DNA of 26,473 bases, from NCBI GenBank assembly GCA_902520385.1, contig CABYOB010000009.1:1-26473 (forward strand), read 5' to 3'. The translations under genes and the position numbers were made by a program. Positions 15,429 to 23,364 of this stretch are shown piece by piece. How positions within the stretch are numbered: position 1 is the stretch's first letter; each line of letters begins with the position of its first letter. The notes under the pieces are model-generated. The model was not told the DNA's origin and ran no database searches. It saw only the letters and a list, made by a program, of their open reading frames with translations. The stretch comes from an uncultured Bacteroidota bacterium. GTDB taxonomy: Bacteria > Bacteroidota > Bacteroidia > Flavobacteriales > TMED113.

Positions 15429-17303
15429 TTATCTACCAAGGTGGACTAGTAGGACGCTGATGTCAGAGGGTGAAACTCCAGAAATACGAGATGCCTGCCC
15501 GATTGTGCTAGGCTTCTTTTCTTTTAATTTTTGCCTACCTTCCGAAGATATCGAGCTGAGTTTTTCGTATTTAAAATTTTCAGGAAGTATTATGTTTTCG
15601 AGTCTGGTAAGTTTTTCGGCGTTTATTTTTTCTTTTTCAATGTAGCCTTTGTATTTTGTGTTAATCTCAAATTGTTCAAGGGCTTCTTCATCTTTCCCGT
15701 TTTTGTCAAAAAATGTTTGAAAAAAGTCAGTTTTTTCTAGATCTGTAATTTTTATTTGTGGTCTAGATAGTATTTTTTCAATTTTAATTTTTTGATTTAT
15801 TTCAGATGCGTTGTTTCTTTTTAATATATTGTTAATTTCTTCGGGCTTATATGAGTTTGATTTTATGGATTTTTCAAGAGTGTTTATATACTCTTGCTTG
15901 TTTTTCAACCTCTTTATTCTTTTAGTTGTCGCCAATCCGAGTGATTCTGCAATTGGTGTAAGTCTTAAGTCTGCGTTGTCTTGCCTAAGAATAATTCTGA
16001 ATTCAGCCCTTGATGTAAACATTCTATATGGTTCTTCGGTTCCTTTGGTGATGAGGTCGTCAATTAACACCCCAATGTAAGCCTCGTTTCTTTTAAACAC
16101 AATAGGGCCTTTTTTGTCTGTTGCTAGCGCCGCGTTTATACCGGCCATTAGTCCCTGGCATGCAGCTTCTTCGTACCCAGTTGTTCCGTTTATTTGCCCT
16201 GCAAAATATAAGTTTTTAATTAGTTTGGTTTCAAGGCTATGTTTTAATTGTGTTGGTGGAAAGTAGTCATATTCAATTGCGTAGCCAGGTCTAAACATTT
16301 TAACTTTTTCTAAGCCTGGTATTTTAGTAAGCGCTTTGTATTGTATTTCTTCTGGAAGTGAGGTGGAAAATCCGTTTACATAAATTTCACATGTGTTCCA
16401 TCCTTCGGGCTCTATAAATATTTGATGTCTATCTTTGTCTTGAAATCTGGTTATTTTATCTTCAATTGATGGACAGTACCTAGGCCCCTTTGCGATAATT
16501 CTCCCTTGAAACATTGGTGACTTTTCAAAGCCCTCTCCAAGTATTTTGTGTACTTGTTTGTTTGTGTAGCACATGAAACAGGGTTTTTGGTTTTTAATTG
16601 TATGCTCGTTTAAAAAGCTAAAATTTTTAATTTTATTATCACCAGAATCCTCTTCTAGAAGTTTGTAGTTTATTGTTCTGCCATCTATTCTAGGGGGTGT
16701 TCCTGTTTTCATTCTACCTAATTCAAATCCAAATTTTTCTAAAAAACCACTCAGTCCAATTGATGACCTCTCCCCCGTTCGTCCTCCTTTAAAGTTTTTT
16801 TCTCCAATATGAATTTTTCCATTTAAGAATGTTCCGTTGGTAAGTACAACGCTTTTGCTTTTTATTTCCAACCCTAACATTGTTTTAACTCCTTTTACTG
16901 TTTTATTTTTCACAATTAATTCAGTTACCATGTCTTGCCAGAAATCTATATTTTTATTTTTTTCTAATAGAAGCCTCCATTCTTCAGCAAATCTCATTCT
17001 ATCATTTTGAGATCTTGGACTCCACATCGCGGGGCCTTTCGATTTGTTTAACATTTTAAATTGAATCATTGTTTTGTCTGTGATTATTCCAGATCCGCCA
17101 CCCATCGCGTCTATCTCTCTGATTATCTGACCTTTAGCTATGCCTCCCATGGCAGGGTTACATGACATTTGAGCAATTGTTTGCATATTCATTGTAACTA
17201 AAAGTGCTTTTTTACCTAGATTTGCGGCCGCTAATACGGCCTCGCATCCTGCGTGCCCGCCGCCCACTACTATAAGGTCATAATTTGTTTTAAAAATACT
17301 CAT
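15429..17303 (-). CDS. mnmG: tRNA U34 modification enzyme MnmG (GidA)
   Basis: A 624-residue MnmG, the FAD-dependent subunit that with MnmE installs the carboxymethylaminomethyl group on U34 of certain tRNAs. The Rossmann motif VVGGGHAGCEA is at residues 12-22, followed by MSCNPAMGGIAKG, the active-site region KPCFMCYTNKQVH, GYEEAACQGLMAGINAA and the terminal IGQASRISGVSPSDISVLLVHLGR-type helix (written here in parts: IGQASRISGVSPSD, ISVLLVHLGR). The ATG at 17303 is preferred over an in-frame TTG at 17309 because it gives the ATGA overlap with the ybeY stop. It is the last gene of the DUF4175-ybeY-mnmG operon. In many bacteria mnmG lies near oriC. Confidence 0.95.
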   Translation of the reverse strand: MSIFKTNYDLIVVGGGHAGCEAVLAAANLGKKALLVTMNMQTIAQMSCNPAMGGIAKGQIIREIDAMGGGSGIITDKTMIQFKMLNKSKGPAMWSPRSQNDRMRFAEEWRLLLEKNKNIDFWQDMVTELIVKNKTVKGVKTMLGLEIKSKSVVLTNGTFLNGKIHIGEKNFKGGRTGERSSIGLSGFLEKFGFELGRMKTGTPPRIDGRTINYKLLEEDSGDNKIKNFSFLNEHTIKNQKPCFMCYTNKQVHKILGEGFEKSPMFQGRIIAKGPRYCPSIEDKITRFQDKDRHQIFIEPEGWNTCEIYVNGFSTSLPEEIQYKALTKIPGLEKVKMFRPGYAIEYDYFPPTQLKHSLETKLIKNLYFAGQINGTTGYEEAACQGLMAGINAALATDKKGPIVFKRNEAYIGVLIDDLITKGTEEPYRMFTSRAEFRIILRQDNADLRLTPIAESLGLATTKRIKRLKNKQEYINTLEKSIKSNSYKPEEINNILKRNNASEINQKIKIEKILSRPQIKITDLEKTDFFQTFFDKNGKDEEALEQFEINTKYKGYIEKEKINAEKLTRLENIILPENFKYEKLSSISSEGRQKLKEKKPSTIGQASRISGVSPSDISVLLVHLGR

Positions 17304-17716
17304 GTGCAAATTTTTAAGAATTCATTTTCGAGTCTCCTCATTAATTTTTTTTCGTTTTCTTTTTTATCATTATAACCCATTAAATGTAAAACTCCATGAA
17401 TCATTACTCTAGCTAATTCTTCTTTAAATTTAACATTATAGGTTTTGGAATTTTCTTCTACTCTTTCTATGCTTATAAACACATCCCCCTCAAGATCATT
17501 GGCTTCGTTGTATTCAAATGTAATAACATCAGTTAAGTCGCCATGTTTTAAATATTTATAGTTTATTTTTTGCAAGTATTTATCGGAACAAAATATAAAT
17601 GAAATTGATTTAATTTGTTTGTTTTTTTGTTTTGCAAAATTTACAAATTTGTACTTGGGTTGTATGTTTTTTTTTGCAAACGCAATATCTTCAAACATGT
17701 ATTTAATAGCGTTCAT
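17300..17716 (-). CDS. ybeY: Endoribonuclease/rRNA maturation factor YbeY
   Basis: A 138-residue YbeY, a metal-dependent RNase needed for 16S rRNA 3'-end maturation and ribosome quality control. The family core is clear: TDVITFEYNEANDLEGDVFI, then VMIHGVLHLMGYND. Two of the canonical zinc histidines are present (His107 and His111), but the position of the third (GYDH in E. coli) is Asp117. I recall Asp at this place in Bacteroidota YbeY proteins (GYKD), so this looks like a lineage trait and not decay. The ATG shares one base with the DUF4175 stop (TAATG), and the TGA stop overlaps the mnmG ATG. Confidence 0.93.
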   Translation of the reverse strand: MNAIKYMFEDIAFAKKNIQPKYKFVNFAKQKNKQIKSISFIFCSDKYLQKINYKYLKHGDLTDVITFEYNEANDLEGDVFISIERVEENSKTYNVKFKEELARVMIHGVLHLMGYNDKKENEKKLMRRLENEFLKICT

Positions 17717-20700
17717 TACAAGTCCTCTTTTATTAATGAATTAAAATATTCATTTACTTTTTCTTTGTAATAATTAGTAAGTGAAGGTGGAGATGTTTTT
17801 AATAGTTCTTTTTGGTATGATTTTAACAACTCATATTTAAAATTAATTTTCTCTTCATTTTTGTAGTTAGTGCTTTCATTTGATTCTCTTTCTTCGGACT
17901 CTCCTTGTTCTCTAAGCGCACCATCAAGCTCTAGTAATTTATTTATAATTTGTTGTTGTCTTAATAAAGTTTCAATTGTAATATTTTTGTTTACGATATC
18001 TTGCTCTGTTTGTTCCATTTTTTCTATTGCCTCTTTGAGGTTTTTAATGTCTTTGTTGTTTTCTAGTCTAGTTTCAAATTCTTTTAAAGCTAATCTAATT
18101 TTTTCTTGTTTGGCGAGCATTTTCACTAACTCTTCTGAAAATTTTTGACCAGATTCTCCAGGCTTTTTACCTTTTTTCATTTTTTCCATATGATCTTGCA
18201 AATCTTTTTGCATTTTTTTTAGATCACCAGGCTTTGGCTTTCCTTGTCCTGGTTTTTGACATTCTTGGGAGCTTGGCAAATCAGAGGATAGTTCTTTTTG
18301 AATTTGTTCTAAAACGCTGGCTAAAAGAACAGCAAGGTTATTTGCTGATGTCATAATATATTGTTGTTTCGCAGCGCCTTTATAAGTTTCTCTTTCTCTG
18401 AAATAGTCTATTGCCTCATTTGTTTTTTCTTGTATAATATTTATTTCTCTATTAACTGTTGCGGATATTTGGGGTATTCTTTTGCTTAGCGCGAACAATG
18501 AATCTTCAATAACCTTGGCGTCGTTTCGCAAATCACCTTGTTTGTGCATCAGGCTAACATATTGAGGGTCGTTAGAATCTATTTCATTCATTTTTCCCAT
18601 AAGATCTTCTTCTGCTTTGGAAAAGAAGATTAAATTTTCAAGAATTTGTCTTAATGTTTCTATATTTTCTTCTTGTTGTTCAATTGATTCTTCTTTTTGT
18701 TGCGCTTTAAGTTTTTCTTCTAATTTAGAAAGCTTTTCGGCAGATGATTTTTGAGATTTTGACGCTTGTCTTTTTTTATTTTTTTCTAACTGATTGAGGC
18801 TGTTTTCCATTGTTTCTTGAATTTCATTTTCTTCTTTGTCAAAATCCATTAAAGATCCTGGATCCAATTCATTTTTAAGTTTCTGAAGATCATCAAAATT
18901 TTCTTTTAAATTTTCAAACTCCTCAATATTTGATTGTTGCTTTGCTTTTAATCTGTCTATATTAGAGTTTTTTTCTAGCGACTCTCTTGATAAATTTTCT
19001 TCTTTCTTTTTTAAGTTATTTAAATCGTCTAAAGTTTCTTCTAATTTTTGATCGAATTCAAATTGTTTAAGTAATTCCAAATTTCGATCAAGTTCTTTTT
19101 CTACATCTTTATTAGACATTTTAAGCTGTTCTATTTTTTCTTGCAGGTCTTTTTTGTCAATTTGGCCCATAGAGTCTTCTAATTCTTTAAAAAGATTCTT
19201 CAGCTCTTCTGACATTATTTTATTAAAAAGATCTTCGAGTTGTTTTTGTTTTTCTAGAAGCTTTGGGCTTATATTTTGCACTTCGTTTCTTTCCTTCCTA
19301 CTTTTATTAATTTTGCGCTCTATTTCTTTTAGTGATTTTTCTAAAGACTCATAATTTTTTATTAAACTTTTAACTTTTTCCTTGGTTTTCCATTCTAGAT
19401 CTTCTTCAATTAACGCTTTTTCAATGTTTTCAATATCTTTAGACAAGCTTTCTAGAGTTTTTAATTTATCTTCAATTTCATTTTCGATGTTTTCATTTTC
19501 CTCATCGAGTTTATCCATAATGTCTTTTTTAGAGGGTTTTTCAAACGAGATACTTTTAGATTTTGTTTTTTTGTAATTATTTATTTTATCGTTGTCATAA
19601 ACAGTAAAAAAATATTCTAAACGTCCTCCATCTTTAATCGGCAATTCGTTTATGTCAAAAGTTTTCAGAAAAGTTTGACTGGCTAAATTATAGTCGATTT
19701 CAATTTTTTCAGTTATTAATGTGTCATTATCTGGGTTCTCTATATTTATAGTAAGAATTAAGTTAGAAAAGCCATAATCATCTTGAATAGCGCCCCTAAT
19801 TAGCTTTTGCTTAGGATTAATTGTGTCAAAAATCTCTTCAGTTAATATAGATGGATAGCTATCTTTAATAATATCAATGTTATAATGGAAAGTGTCTTTA
19901 AAGACCGAAAACGTATTTGATGTACTAACATAGTATTTACTAGAAGCGTATATTTGCTGTTTAATGTTACAGCTCCCAGTAGAATCAGTGTTAATAATAA
20001 ATGTAGAGTCATTGATGGCGAAAGCTAAACTTTTTGTGTTTTTAGTTTTGAATCCCCAGTCAATTACGCTTCCCTCGGGGGCCGTAAAAACTCCAATGTT
20101 TTGAAATTTTTTTATTCCTAATTTTGTGTGCTTAGGAGTATAAACAGAGATTTCCATTTTATTTAAAACTGGAGCGGGAAGCACGGACAATGTAAGTTTT
20201 TCAGACTCAACCTCCTCTGCATAAATATTAAATACAATGTCCCGTTCAACATATTTAAAGTTGTGGCTAAAATAATTATTTCCTACGTCAGCCATTTTGT
20301 AGCTTTTGCCCTTGTAGTTGATATATAGATGGTCGGGGATTGTTTTTCCAAAAACATGTACATTTAAAATAAAATCAGATTTTTCTAAAACTTCTAGTGT
20401 TTTATTTTGAACTTCAAATTGAAAAGGTGGTGGCGGGCTAAATTTTTGATTGTAATTTATTAATCTGTTTGAGGCCTGAGAGATAACTTTTGTGTTACCG
20501 GAAAAAAAAATAATTAATAAAATCACTATAGGTAAACTAGAAACCTTCAAGTATTTAATAGTTTTTTTCCAATCAATTGCTTTTTTAAATGAGTAAGGTT
20601 CTATTTTTTTATACTTTCTCTCTATACTTGCATTAATTAAGTCTTTAGAAAAAGAGTCAATTTCATTTAACTGAAGTATGTTGATTAATTTGTCTTCGAT

Positions 20701-21015
20701 TTCTGGAAAATGGCGTCCAATTAATTCAGCTACCCGTTGGTTTTCTTTTGGGGTTTTTATAGATTGAAAAAATTTTATTACAGGCAAAACAATAAGTTTT
20801 ACAAATAATGAAACCATAATAATTAAGTAGGTCCAAAAAATAATTTTTCTAAAAAAAGAGTTCAGAAAAGAAAAATATTCGATTAAACAAATGGCAACAA
20901 AAAAAACAATAAGAATAGTAACGCAAGTAAGCGCTCCTCTTAATATTAAGTTTTTATAGTAGTCCTTAGAGAATTTCTCTAACCGCCTAATTACACTATC
21001 AAAAGATTTACTCAT
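17716..21015 (-). CDS. DUF4175 family membrane protein with long coiled coil
   Basis: A 1099-residue protein of the Bacteroidota family DUF4175; the function is unknown. Three N-terminal membrane segments are visible: about 26-48 (ALTCVTILIVFFVAICLI), 57-82 (FWTYLIIMVSLFVKLIVLP) and 154-172 (LPIVILLIIFFSG). A β-rich region follows to about residue 500, probably outside the membrane, then a very long Lys/Glu/Gln coiled coil (about 505-1050) with only short breaks, including the Gly/Pro/Lys-rich GQGKPKPGDLKKMQKDLQD. The layout suggests a structural or scaffolding envelope protein. It is the first gene of the operon with ybeY and mnmG. Upstream, TAATTTTA near 21018-21025 is a weak -7-like match on the minus strand. 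Confidence 0.85.
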   Translation of the reverse strand: MSKSFDSVIRRLEKFSKDYYKNLILRGALTCVTILIVFFVAICLIEYFSFLNSFFRKIIFWTYLIIMVSLFVKLIVLPVIKFFQSIKTPKENQRVAELIGRHFPEIEDKLINILQLNEIDSFSKDLINASIERKYKKIEPYSFKKAIDWKKTIKYLKVSSLPIVILLIIFFSGNTKVISQASNRLINYNQKFSPPPPFQFEVQNKTLEVLEKSDFILNVHVFGKTIPDHLYINYKGKSYKMADVGNNYFSHNFKYVERDIVFNIYAEEVESEKLTLSVLPAPVLNKMEISVYTPKHTKLGIKKFQNIGVFTAPEGSVIDWGFKTKNTKSLAFAINDSTFIINTDSTGSCNIKQQIYASSKYYVSTSNTFSVFKDTFHYNIDIIKDSYPSILTEEIFDTINPKQKLIRGAIQDDYGFSNLILTINIENPDNDTLITEKIEIDYNLASQTFLKTFDINELPIKDGGRLEYFFTVYDNDKINNYKKTKSKSISFEKPSKKDIMDKLDEENENIENEIEDKLKTLESLSKDIENIEKALIEEDLEWKTKEKVKSLIKNYESLEKSLKEIERKINKSRKERNEVQNISPKLLEKQKQLEDLFNKIMSEELKNLFKELEDSMGQIDKKDLQEKIEQLKMSNKDVEKELDRNLELLKQFEFDQKLEETLDDLNNLKKKEENLSRESLEKNSNIDRLKAKQQSNIEEFENLKENFDDLQKLKNELDPGSLMDFDKEENEIQETMENSLNQLEKNKKRQASKSQKSSAEKLSKLEEKLKAQQKEESIEQQEENIETLRQILENLIFFSKAEEDLMGKMNEIDSNDPQYVSLMHKQGDLRNDAKVIEDSLFALSKRIPQISATVNREINIIQEKTNEAIDYFRERETYKGAAKQQYIMTSANNLAVLLASVLEQIQKELSSDLPSSQECQKPGQGKPKPGDLKKMQKDLQDHMEKMKKGKKPGESGQKFSEELVKMLAKQEKIRLALKEFETRLENNKDIKNLKEAIEKMEQTEQDIVNKNITIETLLRQQQIINKLLELDGALREQGESEERESNESTNYKNEEKINFKYELLKSYQKELLKTSPPSLTNYYKEKVNEYFNSLIKEDL

Positions 21016-21109
21016 TATATAAAATTACTAATATTAACTTTTAATTATAAAACTTATTTAAAATTTAAATAATTATACTTATTAAGTATTCTTAAATTTA
21101 ATTTAAAGT

Positions 21110-21117
21110 TATATTTG
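21110..21117 (+). promoter_or_regulatory. -7 promoter element for gltX-folB
   Basis: TATATTTG is an exact TAnnTTTG match, 21 bases before the gltX ATG at 21139, giving a leader of about 15 bases. It also overlaps an in-frame TTG at 21115 that would otherwise extend the frame by 8 codons; that upstream start would lie before the transcript begins, which supports the ATG. No convincing -33 element is seen in the very AT-rich upstream DNA. Confidence 0.6.
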
Positions 21118-21138
21118 CCTAATTCGATTATTAGAGTT

Positions 21139-22662
21139 ATGAAAAATCCAATAAGAGTACGTTTTGCACCTAGTCCTACAGGGCCTTTACACATGGGTGG
21201 GGTTAGAACAGCTCTATATAATTATCTACTTTCAGTAAAAATGAAAGGTCAATTTATACTAAGAGTTGAAGACACAGATCAGTCTAGGTATGTAGAAGGC
21301 GCAGAAGAATATATATTAGAAAGCTTGAATTGGTGCGGTTTGAAGTTTGATGAAGGGCCGCATTTAAAAGGAGATTTTGGTCCTTATAGGCAATCGGAAA
21401 GGAAACATATATATGACACATATGTAAAAAAACTCATTGAGTCAGAAAATGCATATTATGCTTTTGATTCTGAAAAAGAACTAGAAGAAATGCGTTTTAA
21501 TTTAAAAAAAGCAGGGGTTCAGTCTCCCCAGTACAATCATATTACTAGGCAAAACATGAAAAACTCTTTAACACTTCCTTTGGAAGAGGTGAATAAAAAG
21601 CTAAGAAACAAAGAGCCTTATGTTATAAGAATAAAAATGCCTAGAAATTATACTATAAAATTCAAAGATCGAATTAGAGGTTGGGTTTCTTTTAATACTA
21701 ATCATTTAGATGACAAGGTATTATATAAATCTGATGGAATGCCAACATATCATTTAGCAAATGTAGTAGATGATTATCTAATGAAAATTTCTCATGTTAT
21801 TAGAGGAGAAGAATGGCTCCCATCAGCACCACTTCATGTTTATTTATATCAGTCGTTTGGTTGGGAAAAGAGCATGCCTGAGTTTGCTCATCTACCTTTA
21901 ATATTAAATCCCGGGGGGGATGGAAAACTAAGTAAAAGGGATGGAGACAGGTTGGGGTTCCCAGTTTTTCCAACTTTATGGAAAGATCCGAAAAAAAATT
22001 TAGAAATAGAGGGATACAAAGAAAAAGGTTTTTTCCCTGAAGCATTTGTTAACATGTTGGCTTTCTTGGGTTGGAATCCAGGGAATAATAAAGAAATATT
22101 TTCTTTACATGAATTGAGTGAAGAATTCAGTTTGGAAAGAGTAGGTAAATCAGGAGCTAGATTTGATTACCAAAAAACAAAATGGTTTAATCAGCAGCAT
22201 TTAAGATTGAGAACAGCTAAAGAAATTTTAAAAAATATTATTCTAACTGAAGAAATGAAAAGAGAAGAAGATTATTTGCTAAAGGTTATTGATTTGGTAA
22301 AAGAAAGATGTGTTTTTTTTGATGATATAATTAAAGAGTCAAATTATTTATTTAAAGCCCCAGACAATTATGAAGAACTTGCTGTAGAAAAGAAGTGGAA
22401 TAAAGAGACAGTGACACACCTTCAATCGTTATCATCCAAATTTTCTTTATGTATAGATTTTTCTAAAAACAATATCGAGCAAATATTTAAGGATTATTTA
22501 GAAAAGTATACTGTGGGATTTGGCAAAGTTATGCCCGGTTTAAGAATTTCAATAACCGGTAAAATGCAAGGCCCATCTATGTTTTCTGTCATGGAGTTGT
22601 TGGGATTAAATGAGGTTCGTTGTAGAATAGAAAAGGCAATTACAAGATTAGGGAATGGGTAA
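21139..22662 (+). CDS. gltX: Glutamate-tRNA ligase GltX
   Basis: A 507-residue class I glutamyl-tRNA synthetase, which charges tRNA(Glu) and possibly tRNA(Gln). The N-terminus RVRFAPSPTGPLHMGGVRTA contains the HIGH-type motif (HMGG, residues 18-21), followed by ILRVEDTDQSRYVE. KLSKRDGDRLGFPVFPTLW near residue 262 is the KMSKS-type loop in the form usual for Bacteroidota. The α-helical anticodon-binding domain follows, with PGLRISITGKMQGPSMF near the end. Because gatA is also in this window, the organism probably uses the GatCAB route for some amide tRNAs, so this enzyme may be non-discriminating; that is inference. It overlaps folB by 8 bases. Confidence 0.95.
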   Translation: MKNPIRVRFAPSPTGPLHMGGVRTALYNYLLSVKMKGQFILRVEDTDQSRYVEGAEEYILESLNWCGLKFDEGPHLKGDFGPYRQSERKHIYDTYVKKLIESENAYYAFDSEKELEEMRFNLKKAGVQSPQYNHITRQNMKNSLTLPLEEVNKKLRNKEPYVIRIKMPRNYTIKFKDRIRGWVSFNTNHLDDKVLYKSDGMPTYHLANVVDDYLMKISHVIRGEEWLPSAPLHVYLYQSFGWEKSMPEFAHLPLILNPGGDGKLSKRDGDRLGFPVFPTLWKDPKKNLEIEGYKEKGFFPEAFVNMLAFLGWNPGNNKEIFSLHELSEEFSLERVGKSGARFDYQKTKWFNQQHLRLRTAKEILKNIILTEEMKREEDYLLKVIDLVKERCVFFDDIIKESNYLFKAPDNYEELAVEKKWNKETVTHLQSLSSKFSLCIDFSKNNIEQIFKDYLEKYTVGFGKVMPGLRISITGKMQGPSMFSVMELLGLNEVRCRIEKAITRLGNG

Positions 22663-23011
22663 AATTATAATTAAGGATATACAAAATTATGCGTATCATG
22701 GTTGCTTACCATCCGAAAAGAAAATAGGTGGTGTATATAAGACAACGTTATGGATAGAGGGTGATTTCTCAGAGTCAGAAACAGATGATAATTTAGCAAA
22801 AACTATAGATTATGAAAGTGTAATTTTATTAGTTAAAGAAGAGATGAAGCGCTCTTCAGATTTAATAGAACACGTGGCTCGTAGAATTTTAGATAGAACG
22901 ATGGAGCGGTTTTCTAATATAAAAAAATTAAAAGTAAGGGTGGTAAAAATAAAACCCCCAGTTAATGCGGATGCCCCACAAGTAGAATATATTTTAAAGA
23001 AAAAAAGATAA
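22655..23011 (+). CDS. folB: Dihydroneopterin aldolase FolB
   Basis: A 118-residue dihydroneopterin aldolase, which cleaves dihydroneopterin to 6-hydroxymethyl-dihydropterin and glycolaldehyde in folate synthesis. Motifs: IKDIQNYAYHGCLPSEKKIG (substrate-binding Tyr/His and Glu), TIDYESVILLVKEEM, LIEHVARRILDRTM and the C-terminal strand VRVVKIKPPVNADAPQVEY with the conserved Lys-x-x-P pattern. Length is normal. The start lies 8 bases inside gltX (ATGGGTAA), so the two are likely co-translated. Downstream are the tRNA-Cys promoter and gene. Confidence 0.93.
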   Translation: MGKIIIKDIQNYAYHGCLPSEKKIGGVYKTTLWIEGDFSESETDDNLAKTIDYESVILLVKEEMKRSSDLIEHVARRILDRTMERFSNIKKLKVRVVKIKPPVNADAPQVEYILKKKR

Positions 23012-23022
23012 TCATTACTTTT

Positions 23023-23052
23023 TTTGACTACCATAATATTTTATTAAGTTTG
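23023..23052 (+). promoter_or_regulatory. Promoter of tRNA-Cys
   Basis: TTTG at 23023-23026 and TAAGTTTG at 23045-23052 are exact matches to the Bacteroidota -33 and -7 elements, separated by 18 bases. The tRNA begins 7 bases after the -7 element. This is the best complete primary-sigma promoter in the window. Confidence 0.75.
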
Positions 23053-23059
23053 CACCAAA

Positions 23060-23130
23060 GGTCGGATGGCCGAGTGGCTAGGCAGTGGTCTGCAAAACCA
23101 TCTACACCGGTTCGAATCCGGTTCCGACCT
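23060..23130 (+). tRNA. tRNA-Cys (anticodon GCA)
   Basis: A 71-base tRNA. The acceptor stem is GGTCGGA with TCCGACC, and the discriminator base is T (U73), as expected for tRNA-Cys. The anticodon stem is GTGGT with ACCAT around CTGCAAA, which gives GCA. The T arm is ACCGG-TTCGAAT-CCGGT. A T-run (CTTTTTTATTT) follows and may help termination. CCA is not encoded. Confidence 0.95.
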
Positions 23131-23150
23131 CTTTTTTATTTAAACAAACG

Positions 23151-23264
23151 TTATTAACAAGTTTTCAACATTTTTTTTGTTTTTCACATATATTTTTTAG
23201 AAATTTATTGAAACTGTGGAATGCCCCATTTTGTACAATTTTACTGCATTTCCACAAATTAACA
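23151..23264. other. Cluster of DnaA-box-like 9-mers
   Basis: In the gap between tRNA-Cys and the giant gene: TTATTAACA (23151-23159) and TTTTCAACA (23162-23170) lie 11 bases apart, one helical turn. TTTTTCACA follows (23180-23188), then TGTGGAATG (23215-23223, reverse orientation) and ATTTCCACA (23248-23256). Each has two mismatches to the DnaA box TTATCCACA. The last two also form an imperfect inverted repeat. AT-rich DNA lies between and after them. The density is suggestive of an origin, but no box is exact. The remainder of the gap to 23364 shows no gene. Confidence 0.4.
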
Positions 23265-23364
23265 GATTAAAATACGGAATAACTTCCCATAAAGAGCATA
23301 TAGTTCTTAGGTGGATTGTTATTTATTGTATTTGTTTTATATATAATTATAAACATAATATGCT

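Noticed and set aside
15402..15430. Hairpin as bidirectional terminator between CotH and mnmG
   Set aside because: A 9-bp stem with loop ACGT can be drawn with one mismatch, but no T-run follows on either strand, and the match to parS explains the palindrome better.
22871..22877. CACGTGG inside folB as a second parS site
   Set aside because: The flanks (GAA on the left, CTC on the right) do not match the parS arms, and it lies in coding sequence.
23327..23334. TGTATTTG as the -7 element of the giant gene
   Set aside because: It has one mismatch at the conserved second position and no -33 partner, so it is not strong enough to list as a promoter.
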